Shown in pieces: positions 8,873-18,470 of a stretch of 64,000 nt of DNA. Origin of the DNA: Demequina gelatinilytica. Lineage in GTDB: Bacteria; Actinomycetota; Actinomycetes; Actinomycetales; Demequinaceae. Position numbers and translations under genes: made by a program. Position 1 is the first letter of the stretch, and each line of letters opens with the position of its first letter. Below the pieces are notes generated by a model, which worked only from the letters and a program-made list of their open reading frames with translations, was not told the origin of the DNA and made no database searches. Location of the stretch: contig NZ_BBLV01000013.1 in the NCBI RefSeq assembly GCF_000971115.1, forward strand, positions 19,960-83,959, written 5' to 3'.

Positions 8873-10555
8873 ATGACCTTCAACCCCGACCTGCTCCCGC
8901 CTCCCGCGCTCGAACCCGGCACCCTCCGGCTCGTCCCGCTGGGGGGCCTGGGCGAGGTGGGCCGCAACATGCACGTGCTCGAGCTCGACGGGCGCCTGCT
9001 CATCATCGACTGCGGCGTGCTCTTCCCCGAGGACCACCAGCCCGGCGTCGACCTCATCCTCCCGGACTTCAGCTACATCGAGGACCGTCTCGACGACGTC
9101 GAGGCGATCGTGCTCACGCACGGCCACGAGGACCACATCGGAGCCGTCCCGTACCTGCTGCGCATGCGCCAGGACATCCCGATCCTCGGCTCGCAGCTCA
9201 CGCTCGCCTTCGTCGAGGCCAAGCTGCGCGAGCACCGCATCAGCCCCGTGACGCTCGCCGTCAAGGAGGGACAGCGGGAGAAGCTCGGCATCTTCGATCT
9301 CGAGTTCCTCGCGGTCAACCACTCGATCCCCGACGCTCTCGCGGTGTTCGTGCGCACGTCCGCCGGCACCGTGCTCAACACCGGCGACTTCAAGATGGAC
9401 CAGCTGCCGCTCGACGGGCGCATCACCGACCTGCGCGGCTTCGCGCGGCTGGGCGAGGAGGGCGTCGACGTCTTCCAGGTCGACTCGACCAACGCCGAGG
9501 TCCCCGGCTTCACCACCGCCGAGGTGGAGATCGGCCCCGTGCTCGACCGCCTGTTCGCGCAGGCCACCGGCCGGATCGTGGTCGCGTCCTTCGCGAGCCA
9601 CGTCCACCGCGTCCAGCAGGTGATCGACGCCGCCGAGTCCCACGGCCGCAAGGTGGCCTTCGTGGGTCGCTCGATGGTGCGCAACATGGGCATCGCGGCG
9701 GACATGGGCTACCTGCGCGTGCCCGACGGCATCCTCGTGGATCCCAAGAAGGCCGACGACATGCCGGGCGAGCAGGTGGTCTACATGTCCACCGGCTCGC
9801 AGGGCGAGCCGATGGCCGCGCTCAGCCGCATGGCGAGCGGCGACCACAAGGTGACGGTGGGGGAGGGCGACCTGGTGATCCTCGCCTCGTCCCTGATCCC
9901 GGGCAACGAGAACGCGGTCTTCCGCGTCATCAACGGGCTCATGCGCCTGGGTGCGACCGTGGTCCACCAGGGCAGCGCGCGCGTCCACGTCTCCGGTCAC
10001 GCGAGCGCCGGCGAGCTGCTGTACTGCTACAACATCCTGCGTCCCAGGAACGTCATGCCGATCCACGGCGAGGTCCGTCACCTCCTGGCCAACGGCCACC
10101 TGGCGATGAAGACCGGCATCGCGCAGGAGAACGTGATGTTCGCGGAGAACGGCACAGTCGTCGACCTCAAGGACGGCGTGGCACGCGTGGTGGGTGCCGT
10201 CGAGGTGCACAACGTCTACGTCGACGGCTCCTCGATCGGCGAGATCACCGACGCCGAGCTCAAGGACCGCCGGATCCTCTCCGAGGAGGGCTTCGTCTCG
10301 GTCTTCGCGGTCGTGGACTCGAGCAACGGACGCGTCGTCAGCGGCCCCGAGGTCCACGCACGCGGGCTCGCGGAGGGCGACTCGGTGTTCGACGCGATCC
10401 TTCCCGAGATCAAGAAGGCGATCGAGGACGCCGCCCGCGGCGGCTCGACCGACACCCACCAGCTCCAGCAGGTCGCCCGACGCGTGCTGGGCCGGTTCGT
10501 GGGCACCAAGCTGCGCCGGCGCCCCATGATCGTCCCGATCGTCATCGAGGCCTGA
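8873..10555 (+). CDS. rnj: Ribonuclease J
   Basis: A 560-residue RNase J, a cytoplasmic 5'-3' exo- and endoribonuclease of the metallo-beta-lactamase/beta-CASP class that matures and degrades RNA. The zinc motif HGHEDH is at residues 83-88 (VLTHGHEDHIG). Further landmarks are the ligand-bearing LNTGDFKMD, the beta-CASP segment VVASFASHVHRVQQ, and motif C VSGHAS. Length agrees with the family (about 555). ATG at 8873 follows GGAG at 8864-8867, 10 nt after dapA. RNase Y is also encoded in this window, so the cell has both RNA-decay nucleases. Confidence 0.95.
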   Translation: MTFNPDLLPPPALEPGTLRLVPLGGLGEVGRNMHVLELDGRLLIIDCGVLFPEDHQPGVDLILPDFSYIEDRLDDVEAIVLTHGHEDHIGAVPYLLRMRQDIPILGSQLTLAFVEAKLREHRISPVTLAVKEGQREKLGIFDLEFLAVNHSIPDALAVFVRTSAGTVLNTGDFKMDQLPLDGRITDLRGFARLGEEGVDVFQVDSTNAEVPGFTTAEVEIGPVLDRLFAQATGRIVVASFASHVHRVQQVIDAAESHGRKVAFVGRSMVRNMGIAADMGYLRVPDGILVDPKKADDMPGEQVVYMSTGSQGEPMAALSRMASGDHKVTVGEGDLVILASSLIPGNENAVFRVINGLMRLGATVVHQGSARVHVSGHASAGELLYCYNILRPRNVMPIHGEVRHLLANGHLAMKTGIAQENVMFAENGTVVDLKDGVARVVGAVEVHNVYVDGSSIGEITDAELKDRRILSEEGFVSVFAVVDSSNGRVVSGPEVHARGLAEGDSVFDAILPEIKKAIEDAARGGSTDTHQLQQVARRVLGRFVGTKLRRRPMIVPIVIEA

Positions 10556-10562
10556 GCCGCGC

Positions 10563-10594
10563 CCCGCATCGTCCCTTCCGGGGGACGATGCGGG
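10563..10594 (+). terminator. Hairpin after RNase J built from the iterated GGACGATGC motif
   Basis: CCCGCATCGTCCC (10563-10575) pairs perfectly with GGGACGATGCGGG (10582-10594), a 13-bp stem closing a 6-nt loop, 8 nt after the RNase J stop. No T-run follows, which is common for actinobacterial terminators. Both arms contain the 9-mer that recurs across the window. Confidence 0.65.
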
Positions 10595-10635
10595 CCCCGG
10601 CGGGGTGGCGAACCCACGGCCGCGCCCCGGGGCAC

Positions 10636-10641
10636 TACCGT
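10636..10641 (+). promoter_or_regulatory. Putative -10 box for a leaderless ftsK mRNA
   Basis: TACCGT followed by 8 nt and the ATG at 10650, with no Shine-Dalgarno in the gap. Lies downstream of the RNase J terminator, so ftsK is likely transcribed from here. Confidence 0.45.
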
Positions 10642-10649
10642 GCTGTGCC

Positions 10650-13322
10650 ATGGCACAGACGCGACAGTCACGACCCGCGCCGAGGACGCAGCAGGCGAAG
10701 CGCTCCTCGTCGTCGAGCTCGCGCTCGGCAGCGCAGGCCAAGCGCCGGCCTCCCGCAATCCTGCGCGGCATCGCCGCGATCGGCCGCGGCACCGCGAACG
10801 CCGTCGGCTCCGGCGTGCGCAGCATCGGCCACGGCGCGCGTGACGTGCCCCCCGCCGTCCGACGCGACGGCATCGCCATCACCCTCATCATCCTGGCGAT
10901 CCTGGTCGCCGCTCGCGAGTGGTTCGAGCTGCCCAGCTGGGCCGGGACGGGCATCCACTGGGTGGTCGCGGGAGCGTTCGGTGTGCTCGCGTACGGCGTC
11001 CCCGTGGTGCTGGCCATCATTGCGGTGCGGCTGATGCGCGCGCCCCAGGAGGAAGGCACCAACCACCGGATCACGTTCGGCGTGCTCCTGCTCGCCCTCA
11101 TGGTCGACGCGATCATCCACCTCGCGAAGGACCAGCCCGGACCGACCGACGGCGCCCAGGGCCTCCAGGAGGCCGGAGGCGTGCTGGGCTTCCTCATCGG
11201 CACGCCGCTCGCGTCGCTGGTCACGGTCCCGCTCGCGATCGTGGTCCTGGTGCTGCTCGCGCTGCTGTCCGTGCTCATCATCTTCGGCGTCTCCGTGCGC
11301 GAGGCGGTCGCGTGGGTGGCCGAGGTCACCGGCAAGGTCCGCGCCGACGGCGAGCGCGAGGACACGGGCTCGGGCGAGCTCGACCTCCCGGAGCACCGCA
11401 CGCTCGAGCGCCCGGGGGACACCAAGACGCTCAAGCCCGCCAAGGGCCGCGCGAAGCGCATGATCGACCGCGCGCTGCACGGCGAGCAGCCGGGCGATGC
11501 CGCGATCGACGAGTACGAGGCCGACGAGGCCTTCGCGCACGCCGCCCAGGTGGACCGCACGGAGTTCGACGACATCATCGACCCCGAAGGCGGCCAGGCC
11601 CCCGTCACCGAGGTGATCTCGCCCTACGACTTCGGCGCGATCGAGGAGTCCGCGCCGTGGGACGACGAGCCCGCCTACGCTCCCGCGCCGGAGGACGTCC
11701 CCACCCAGGCCATCGCCGTCGCCGACGACCACCCGGCACCCGCCACCACGAGCATCGTGCCCGAGGGCGAGCAGGGGATCCTCGAGAACTCGAACCCGTA
11801 CGCGCTGCCGTCCCTCGAGATCCTCGCGAAGGGCGCGCCGCACAAGGAGCGCTCGGCCGCGAACGACCGCGTGGTGGCGGCGCTGCGCGACGTCCTCCAG
11901 CAGTTCGGCGTCGATGCGGAGGTCACCGGCTTCACGCGCGGCCCGACGGTCACGCGCTACGAGGTCGAGCTGGGCGCGGGCGTCAAGGTCGAGAAGATCA
12001 CGCAGCTGAGCAAGAACATCGCCTACGCGGTCGCCAGCGCGGACGTGCGCATCCTGTCCCCGATCCCCGGCAAGTCGGCGATCGGCATCGAGATCCCGAA
12101 CGTCGACCGCGAGACGGTGGCGCTCGGCGATGTGCTGCGGTCCTCGGTCGCGCAGCGCAACGACCACCCCATGGCGATCGGCATCGGCAAGGACGTCGAG
12201 GGCGGCTACGTCATGGCCAACCTGGCGAAGATGCCGCACCTGCTGGTCGCGGGCGCCACGGGCGCCGGCAAGTCCGGGTTCGTCAACTCGCTCATCACGT
12301 CGATCCTCATGCGCGCGACGCCGAACGAGGTGCGCATGGTCCTGGTCGACCCCAAGCGCGTCGAGCTCACCATCTACGAGGGCATCCCGCACCTCATCAC
12401 GCCCATCATCACCGATGCGAAGAAGGCCGCGCAGGCCCTCGAGTGGGTGGTGAAGGAGATGGACATGCGCTACGACGACCTCGCGCTGTTCGGCTTCAAG
12501 CACATCGACGACTTCAACAAGGCCGTCCGTGCGGGCAAGGTCAAGCCGCTGCCGGGCTCCGAGCGCAGGATCAAGACCTACCCCTACCTGCTGGTGATCG
12601 TCGACGAGCTCGCGGACCTCATGATGGTCGCGCCGCGCGACGTCGAGGAGTCGATCCAGCGCATCACGCAGCTCGCGCGTGCCGCCGGCATCCACCTGGT
12701 GCTCGCGACGCAGCGACCCTCGGTCGACATCATCACGGGCACCATCAAGGCCAACGTGCCGTCGCGCCTCGCGTTCGCGACCTCGTCGCTCGCGGACTCG
12801 CGCGTGGTCCTCGACACCCCGGGAGCGGAGAAGCTCATCGGCCAGGGCGACGCCCTGTTCCTGCCCATGGGCGAGAGCAAGCCGATGCGCGTGCAGGGAT
12901 CGTGGGTGACGGAGACCGAGATCCACGGGGCGGTCGACCATGCGAAGCGTCAGGCGGACCCCGAGTACCGCGACGACGTCACCCAGGCGGCCACGGGGAC
13001 CGCTGCGGTCGCGGAGGACATCGGCGACGATCTCGACGACCTCCTCCAGGCGGCCGAGCTGGTCATCACCACGCAGCTGGGATCCACCTCGATGCTCCAG
13101 CGCAAGCTCAAGATGGGCTTCGCCAAGGCGGGCCGGCTCATGGACCTCCTCGAGACCAGGGAGATCGTCGGGCCGTCGCAGGGATCCAAGGCGCGTGACG
13201 TGTTGGTCACACCGGACGAGCTCGCGTCCACCCTGGCTGTCCTGCGGGGCGACGGAGGCGCTACGGTAAGCACGGCCACCGTCAACCCCGATGCTGAGGA
13301 CGAGGAATGGGTGGAGTCCTAG
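10650..13322 (+). CDS. ftsK: DNA translocase FtsK/SpoIIIE
   Basis: An 890-residue septal DNA pump that moves chromosome ends out of the closing division site. Order of parts: basic N-terminal tail (1-45), about four membrane segments (roughly 75-230), an acidic linker (about 230-390), then the RecA-like motor with Walker A GATGAGKSGFVN near residue 538, Walker B LLVIVDELADLMM near 650 and the TQRPSVDIITG segment. The C-terminal ~70 residues form the winged-helix gamma domain (TSMLQRKLKMGFAKAGRLMD) that reads polar DNA sequences. I chose ATG at 10650; an upstream in-frame start at 10605 would begin before the likely transcription start. Confidence 0.95.
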   Translation: MAQTRQSRPAPRTQQAKRSSSSSSRSAAQAKRRPPAILRGIAAIGRGTANAVGSGVRSIGHGARDVPPAVRRDGIAITLIILAILVAAREWFELPSWAGTGIHWVVAGAFGVLAYGVPVVLAIIAVRLMRAPQEEGTNHRITFGVLLLALMVDAIIHLAKDQPGPTDGAQGLQEAGGVLGFLIGTPLASLVTVPLAIVVLVLLALLSVLIIFGVSVREAVAWVAEVTGKVRADGEREDTGSGELDLPEHRTLERPGDTKTLKPAKGRAKRMIDRALHGEQPGDAAIDEYEADEAFAHAAQVDRTEFDDIIDPEGGQAPVTEVISPYDFGAIEESAPWDDEPAYAPAPEDVPTQAIAVADDHPAPATTSIVPEGEQGILENSNPYALPSLEILAKGAPHKERSAANDRVVAALRDVLQQFGVDAEVTGFTRGPTVTRYEVELGAGVKVEKITQLSKNIAYAVASADVRILSPIPGKSAIGIEIPNVDRETVALGDVLRSSVAQRNDHPMAIGIGKDVEGGYVMANLAKMPHLLVAGATGAGKSGFVNSLITSILMRATPNEVRMVLVDPKRVELTIYEGIPHLITPIITDAKKAAQALEWVVKEMDMRYDDLALFGFKHIDDFNKAVRAGKVKPLPGSERRIKTYPYLLVIVDELADLMMVAPRDVEESIQRITQLARAAGIHLVLATQRPSVDIITGTIKANVPSRLAFATSSLADSRVVLDTPGAEKLIGQGDALFLPMGESKPMRVQGSWVTETEIHGAVDHAKRQADPEYRDDVTQAATGTAAVAEDIGDDLDDLLQAAELVITTQLGSTSMLQRKLKMGFAKAGRLMDLLETREIVGPSQGSKARDVLVTPDELASTLAVLRGDGGATVSTATVNPDAEDEEWVES

Positions 13323-15565
13323 AGCTCTTCGCGCAGCCGGCGTTCGTCGCCGGGGTCGGCGCGCTGCTCGTCCTGCTCGCGCTCTGCGCGTTCTACTTCT
13401 TCTGGCGGTCCGGGCGCGAGCGCGCGGCGCGGGACCGGGCCCTGGCCCGTGAGCGTCGCCTGCGCCATCAGTTCGACGCCGTGATGACGTCGTCGCGCGA
13501 CGGAGTGCTGCTCGTGACCGAGGACGGCGAGGTCGCCCTCATCTCCGACATCGCGACCACCATCCTGGGGCTGAACGCCGCCGAGGCGACGGGCATGGCG
13601 CTGACGCGCATCCCGGTGCGAGCCGTCGACTCGAACCTCCGGCCGCTGCTGCCGGGGGACGCCTTCGCCCCGACCGAGGACGGACGGCCGCGTGTCATCG
13701 GGGTGCCCGGACGCCGCGGAGCCGAGGACATCCGCTGGCTGCACGTGCGCTCGCGCAAGGTGCAGGATCCGGGCGACGGCCAGCAGGTGCGCATCATCAC
13801 GGTCATGGACACCACCGGGCTGCGCGAGGCCGCCGAGGCGCTGAGCAGGTCCGACGCCCAGTTCCGCCGCGCGATGGAGAACGCCCCTACAGGGATGGCG
13901 CTCGTGGACCTCGAGTGGCGACTGATGGAGGTCAACCGCGCCTTCGCGGAGATGATGGGGTCGACGGTCGCCGCGCTGCGCGGCACCCCGTTCAGCGCCC
14001 TGTCCCATCCCCAGGACCTCCACGCCGAGCGCGATCAGCTGCAGCGTCTGTACGACGGCCACCAGAACCGCTTCTCGGTGGAGAAGCGGTACGTCAAGGC
14101 GGACGGCAACGTCGTGTGGGCGGTGCTCGAGGTCGCGATGGTCCGCTACGCGGGCGGCGCGCCCGACCACTACGTGGTCCACGTGCGCGACACCACCGAG
14201 GTGCGCATGCGTTCGGAGCTCATGCAGCATCGTGCGATGCACGACCCCTTGACGGGCCTCGCGAACCGCAACCTCTTCAACGACGTCCTCGAGGAGCTGC
14301 TCGCCAAGCCCGATGCGGACACCCGCGTGGGCGTGATCGCCGTCGACCTCGACGGTTTCAAGGGGCTCAACGACCGGTTCGGCCACGCCGCGGGCGACAG
14401 CGCGCTCGTGCATGTCGCGGGCGTCCTCCGCGCCGCGACCGGGGGGCGCGGCACGGTCGCGAGGCTCGGCGGCGACGAGTTCGTCATCGCGGTCCACGAC
14501 CCCGACTGCTCGAAGGCGCTCGTCGAGATCGCGGCGGCGATCCACGAGGGCATGCGCAAGCCGCTCGCGGTCAAGCGCCACCAGCTCCAGCTCGCGGCGT
14601 CGCTCGGCATCGCGATGGCGGACGAGGAGACCATCGCGGGCGGCGGCGCGAGCCTGCTCACCGCCGCCGATGCGGCGATGTACCGCGCCAAGGCCGCGGG
14701 GAAGAGCCGCACCGAGGTCTTCGAGCCGTCCATGCGGATCGCCGACGACCACCACTCGGCGCTCGCCGCCGAGCTCGCGCGTGCGATCGAGCACGGCGAC
14801 CTGGTGCTCCACTACCAGCCGATCCTCGAGCTCGCCACGCGCACCGTGGTGGGCTACGAGGCGCTCGTCCGGTGGCAGCACCCCACGCGGGGCCTGCTGC
14901 TGCCGGGCGCCTTCCTGCCGCTCATCAGCGACAAGGGGCTCGCGGCGACCGCGGGTGCGGCGCTGGTCGAGCAGGCCGCGCAGTTCCTCGCGCGCACGCC
15001 GTCCGACACCACATGGGTCTCGCTCAACGTCTCGGCGGACCAGCTGGGCGACTCCGCGTTCGCCGACGGCGTGCTCGCATCGATCGGCCGCTACCAGCTG
15101 GGCCCCCAGCGGGTGGTGGTCGAGCTCACGGAGGCCTCGCTCGTCGCCCCGAACACCCGCATCCGCCACGAGCTCACCGAGCTGCGCAACGCGGGCGTGC
15201 CGATCCTGCTCGACGACTTCGGCACGGGCGTGTCGCCGCTGTCCTACCTGCGTGACCTCCCGGTGTCGGGGGTGAAGCTCGACATGTCGTTCGTGGCGGG
15301 CATCCCCGAGGACCCGGCGGGCGCGCGCGTGTCGCGCGCCCTCGGCGCGCTTGCCCGCGAGCTGGGTCTCGCGACCATCGCGGAGGGCATCGAGACGGAG
15401 GCGCAGGCGGAGTTCCTCGCGGACTGCGGGTGGCGCTACGGCCAAGGCTGGCTCTTCGGTGTGGCCCAGCCCGCGGCGACCGTGCTCGCGCAGCATCCGT
15501 TCACCGGCTCGAGCCTCATCGACCCGCGCCCGGCCGAGCCGGACGCGATCTTCCGCGAGCGCTAG
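13307..15565 (+). CDS. Membrane-anchored PAS-GGDEF-EAL protein (c-di-GMP turnover)
   Basis: A 752-residue bifunctional-type cyclic-di-GMP enzyme. One membrane helix (about 8-28) is followed by two PAS-like domains (about 45-175 and 180-300), a GGDEF domain and an EAL domain. The cyclase motif is intact as RLGGDEF near residue 388, so synthesis is possible. The phosphodiesterase landmarks YEALVRW (near 517), SLNVSADQ, VELTEAS, LDDFGTG and AEGIET are also all present, so breakdown is possible too. Which activity dominates cannot be told from sequence. The ATG at 13307 overlaps ftsK by 16 nt behind a GAGGA, so the two are probably co-transcribed. Confidence 0.93.
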   Translation: MGGVLELFAQPAFVAGVGALLVLLALCAFYFFWRSGRERAARDRALARERRLRHQFDAVMTSSRDGVLLVTEDGEVALISDIATTILGLNAAEATGMALTRIPVRAVDSNLRPLLPGDAFAPTEDGRPRVIGVPGRRGAEDIRWLHVRSRKVQDPGDGQQVRIITVMDTTGLREAAEALSRSDAQFRRAMENAPTGMALVDLEWRLMEVNRAFAEMMGSTVAALRGTPFSALSHPQDLHAERDQLQRLYDGHQNRFSVEKRYVKADGNVVWAVLEVAMVRYAGGAPDHYVVHVRDTTEVRMRSELMQHRAMHDPLTGLANRNLFNDVLEELLAKPDADTRVGVIAVDLDGFKGLNDRFGHAAGDSALVHVAGVLRAATGGRGTVARLGGDEFVIAVHDPDCSKALVEIAAAIHEGMRKPLAVKRHQLQLAASLGIAMADEETIAGGGASLLTAADAAMYRAKAAGKSRTEVFEPSMRIADDHHSALAAELARAIEHGDLVLHYQPILELATRTVVGYEALVRWQHPTRGLLLPGAFLPLISDKGLAATAGAALVEQAAQFLARTPSDTTWVSLNVSADQLGDSAFADGVLASIGRYQLGPQRVVVELTEASLVAPNTRIRHELTELRNAGVPILLDDFGTGVSPLSYLRDLPVSGVKLDMSFVAGIPEDPAGARVSRALGALARELGLATIAEGIETEAQAEFLADCGWRYGQGWLFGVAQPAATVLAQHPFTGSSLIDPRPAEPDAIFRER

Positions 15566-15583
15566 CGCGTCGCCGCCTGCCCG

Positions 15584-16948
15584 CTAGTCGGCCGGTGCGG
15601 GGTTGAGCAGGGGGAAGGCGTGATCGGCGCCGTGCCGCGGCGGTGCGGTGAGCTCCCGGGCATCGTCGCCGACGGCATCGCGCACCATCGCGAGCCGGGC
15701 GGCCACCTCGGCGGCGCTCAGGTGGCCCGCACCCTGGGGGATCTCGGTGAGCACGTGCATCGCATGCGAGCTGCTGCGGTCGACCGTGATGGGCACCCAG
15801 CCGGCGTCGACGCCGACCGCCCCGTCAGGGTCGACGGTGAACGTCGCGGCGAGGAGCACCCCGCTGGTGGAGGCCGGCGCACAGCAGTCCGCGGCCTGGC
15901 TGGACAGGAAGTTGCCCAGGCCGTACGCGGTCCACATGCCTTCGCCTGCAGGCCCGCCCGGCAGCAGCTCGATGGGCTGCGGCACATGCGCGTGATGGCC
16001 CACGTAGAGGTCGACGAGCCCGGACTCCGCGACCTTGGCCGCCAGCGCTCGCTGCGCCGCCGTCGGCGCGGCCTCGTACTCGACGCAGCAGTGCACCGAC
16101 GCGACCACCACGTCGGCGCCCTCGTCGCGCGCGCGTTGCGCCGCCTCGAGGATCGGCGCGGCATCCACCGCGTGGACGTTGACGGTCCCGACCTCCCAGG
16201 GCGCGCTCACGGGCAGGCCGTTGGTGCTCCACGTGAAGCTGAGGTGCGCGACCTTGATGACGGTGTCCCCGTCCCGGACCGCGTAGAAGGAGGTCTGCGC
16301 GGCCTCGTCCTGGCTCCGTGCGGTGCCGGCATGCTGCATGAGGGCGTCGTCGAAGGCCGCGAGCGTGGCCGCCACGCCCGACGCACCCTGGTCCACGCTG
16401 TGGTTCGAGGCGGTCGAGCAGCCGTCCCAGCCGACGGCGCCGAGGTCGCGCACCAGCTCGGGGGGAGCGGCGAACGGCGGTACCGTCGACGGGCTCGTCC
16501 CCGCGGGCGCCACGGGCACCTCCATGTGGCAAAGCGCGAGGTCGGCGCCCTCGATGTAGGGGCGGACGCCCTCCATCAAGGCGGTGTAGTCGTAGCCGTC
16601 GCCGGTCGAGGCGGAGGCGTTGACGGATCCGTGCGGGAGCACGTCGCCGCCGGCGACCAGGGTGAACCGCACCGGGCCCGGCTCGGGCTCCGGTGCCTCG
16701 CTCGCCTCGGCGCTCGGCTCTGCCTCGACGCGCGTGGCCGACGGGGAGGGCGACGGCGCGGTCGTCGAGGGGATCGCGCTGGGGGCCCCGACCGCGGCCG
16801 TCGGGGACGCGGCCGCGCCGGGCGCGACCGCATCGTCCTCCGACGCCCCCGCGCTCAGGGCGAGCCCGACCGGGATCGCGACGACCATCGCTGCGGCGAG
16901 CGCAGTCCGCAGGACGCGGAGCGGGGCCGGTCGGCGGGGCGAGGTCAC
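15584..16948 (-). CDS. Secreted CapA-like phosphoesterase-fold protein, copy 1
   Basis: A 454-residue exported protein: signal peptide (hydrophobic stretch about 12-34), a Pro/Ser/Ala-rich linker (about 35-92), then a CapA (poly-gamma-glutamate capsule) domain of calcineurin-like fold. Landmarks are VAGGDVLPHGSVN, LALCHMEVPV, TASNHSVDQG, VVVASVHCCVEYE and YVGHHAHVPQPIELL, giving the D, N, H and GHH(A)H metal-type motifs. CapA proteins act in capsule or cell-wall polymer metabolism; the substrate here is unknown. The next gene upstream is a close paralogue. Start GTG at 16948, with GATAAT 6 nt upstream. Stops 19 nt from the convergent GGDEF-EAL gene. Confidence 0.82.
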   Translation of the reverse strand: MTSPRRPAPLRVLRTALAAAMVVAIPVGLALSAGASEDDAVAPGAAASPTAAVGAPSAIPSTTAPSPSPSATRVEAEPSAEASEAPEPEPGPVRFTLVAGGDVLPHGSVNASASTGDGYDYTALMEGVRPYIEGADLALCHMEVPVAPAGTSPSTVPPFAAPPELVRDLGAVGWDGCSTASNHSVDQGASGVAATLAAFDDALMQHAGTARSQDEAAQTSFYAVRDGDTVIKVAHLSFTWSTNGLPVSAPWEVGTVNVHAVDAAPILEAAQRARDEGADVVVASVHCCVEYEAAPTAAQRALAAKVAESGLVDLYVGHHAHVPQPIELLPGGPAGEGMWTAYGLGNFLSSQAADCCAPASTSGVLLAATFTVDPDGAVGVDAGWVPITVDRSSSHAMHVLTEIPQGAGHLSAAEVAARLAMVRDAVGDDARELTAPPRHGADHAFPLLNPAPAD

Positions 16949-16954
16949 GGAGGC

Positions 16955-16960
16955 ATTATC
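16955..16960 (-). promoter_or_regulatory. Putative -10 box for the first capA-like gene
   Basis: GATAAT on the minus strand, 6 nt from the GTG at 16948, with only the pyrimidine-rich GCCTCC between. Fits a leaderless start rather than a ribosome binding site. Confidence 0.45.
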
Positions 16961-17044
16961 GCGTCACGGCGTGCCCTTTCCTGACGACCCCGAGCGGCGC
17001 GCCCGCGCACCTCGCCTGCACCCGCGGTCGTTGCGGGGAGGACC

Positions 17045-18412
17045 CTAGGCGCCCGGCGGGGGTGCGAGCAGCGCGCTCGCGCGCTGGGCGAGGCTCGTCG
17101 GCGGTGCGGTCTGCTCGGGCGCATCGTCACCGACCGCGTCGCGCACGGCCGCGTGTCGCGTGGCGACCTCGGCCGCGCTCAGGGTGCCCACGCCGTCGGC
17201 GACGTCCGCGAGCGCGTAGATGCGGTGGCCCCCACGCTTGTCGACCGTCGTCGCGTACCAGCCGACGTCGACCCCCACGTCGCCGTCCGGGCTCACCGTG
17301 AACGTCGCGTCGAGCAGCACGCCGTTCGCGGTGGCGGCGACGCAGCAGACCGAGTCCTGGTTCGAGAGCATGTTCCCCAGCCCGAAGGCCGTCCACATGC
17401 CATCGCCGGAGGGTCCGCCCGGGAGCAGCTCGATGGGCTGAGGGACGTGCGCGTGGTGGCCGATGTACAGGTCCACCAGGCCGGAGTCGGCGATCTGCTG
17501 CGCGATGGCGCGCTGGGCGTCCGAGGGCGCGGTCCGGTACTCGACGCAGCAGTGGACCGAGGCGACCACCACGTCGGCGCCGTCGTCGCGGGCGCGCTGG
17601 GCGGCCTCGATGATCGGCGTGGCGTCCTCCGCGTCCGCGTCGAAGAGGTCGACCGACCAGGGGTTGGCGACGGGCATGCCGTTGGTGCCGTAGGCGAAGC
17701 TCAGGTGAGCGACCTTGATGAGCCTGTCGCCGTCCCCGACCACGTAGTACGAGACCTGCTGGGACTCGCTCTCGCTACGGGCCGTCCCCGCGTGCTGGAG
17801 CAGCGCGTCGTCGAACGCGTCGAGCGTCGCCGTCACGCCGGCCATGCCCTTGTCCACGCTGTGGTTCGATGCGGTCGAGCATCCGTCCCAGCCGACCTCG
17901 GCGAGGTCGCGCACGAGCGCGTCCGGGGCGGAGAAGATGGGGTAGCCCGACGGCTTGCCGCCGTCGGGGGAGACCGGGACCTCCATGTGGCAGATCGCGA
18001 GGTCGGCGCCCGCGATGTACGGCTCGATCCCCGCGAAGAGGGCCGTGTAGTCGTAGCCGCCCGCCGTGGCGGCCGAGGTGTTGACCGGCGTGTGCGGCAG
18101 CACGTCGCCGCCGGCGACCAGCGAGAAGGTGATGTCCTGCGGGACGGCCTCCGTCTCCGACGGCGACGGCGACGGCGACGATGCGGGGGAGCGGTCGGCG
18201 TCCTCGGACGCCTGGGCCTCGGCCGTGTCGGAGGTCTCCGGCACCGTGATGGCGGCGTTGGTCGGCGACGCGCCCACCTCGTCCGCCTCGCCCGCGCTGC
18301 CCGCCGTCCATCCGACGGTCGCGCCGACCACGAGCGCGGCGACCACCGCCAGGACCATCCCGAGCGGGACGGCGGCGGCGCGCGCGGGGCCATGACGGGT
18401 GGGGCGGGGCAT
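17045..18412 (-). CDS. Secreted CapA-like phosphoesterase-fold protein, copy 2
   Basis: A 455-residue paralogue of the gene at 15584-16948. N-terminal hydrophobic segment (about 13-38), possibly a membrane anchor since no clear cleavage site follows, then a Ser/Pro/acidic linker to about residue 92, then the CapA domain with VAGGDVLPHTPVN, LAICHMEVPV, TASNHSVDKG, ASVHCCVEYR and YIGHHAHVPQPIELLPGG. The catalytic domains of the two copies can be aligned end to end without large gaps, while the linkers differ, so this is an older tandem duplication. ATG at 18412 with GATACT 6 nt upstream. Divergent from pgsA. Confidence 0.82.
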   Translation of the reverse strand: MPRPTRHGPARAAAVPLGMVLAVVAALVVGATVGWTAGSAGEADEVGASPTNAAITVPETSDTAEAQASEDADRSPASSPSPSPSETEAVPQDITFSLVAGGDVLPHTPVNTSAATAGGYDYTALFAGIEPYIAGADLAICHMEVPVSPDGGKPSGYPIFSAPDALVRDLAEVGWDGCSTASNHSVDKGMAGVTATLDAFDDALLQHAGTARSESESQQVSYYVVGDGDRLIKVAHLSFAYGTNGMPVANPWSVDLFDADAEDATPIIEAAQRARDDGADVVVASVHCCVEYRTAPSDAQRAIAQQIADSGLVDLYIGHHAHVPQPIELLPGGPSGDGMWTAFGLGNMLSNQDSVCCVAATANGVLLDATFTVSPDGDVGVDVGWYATTVDKRGGHRIYALADVADGVGTLSAAEVATRHAAVRDAVGDDAPEQTAPPTSLAQRASALLAPPPGA

Positions 18413-18418
18413 GGCACA

Positions 18419-18424
18419 AGTATC
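18419..18424 (-). promoter_or_regulatory. Putative -10 box for the second capA-like gene
   Basis: GATACT on the minus strand, 6 nt before the ATG at 18412, with no Shine-Dalgarno. It lies back-to-back with the pgsA box at 18471 in a 70-nt divergent intergenic region. Confidence 0.45.
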
Positions 18425-18470
18425 CCGCGCCTCGGACGGCCCGCCGCGCGCCTCGCCCCCGCGTCCGCAT

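Noticed and set aside
15584..18412. CapA-like genes as part of a prophage or capsule island
   Set aside because: No integrase, att-like repeats or phage genes; base composition and GTG/ATG use match the neighbours.
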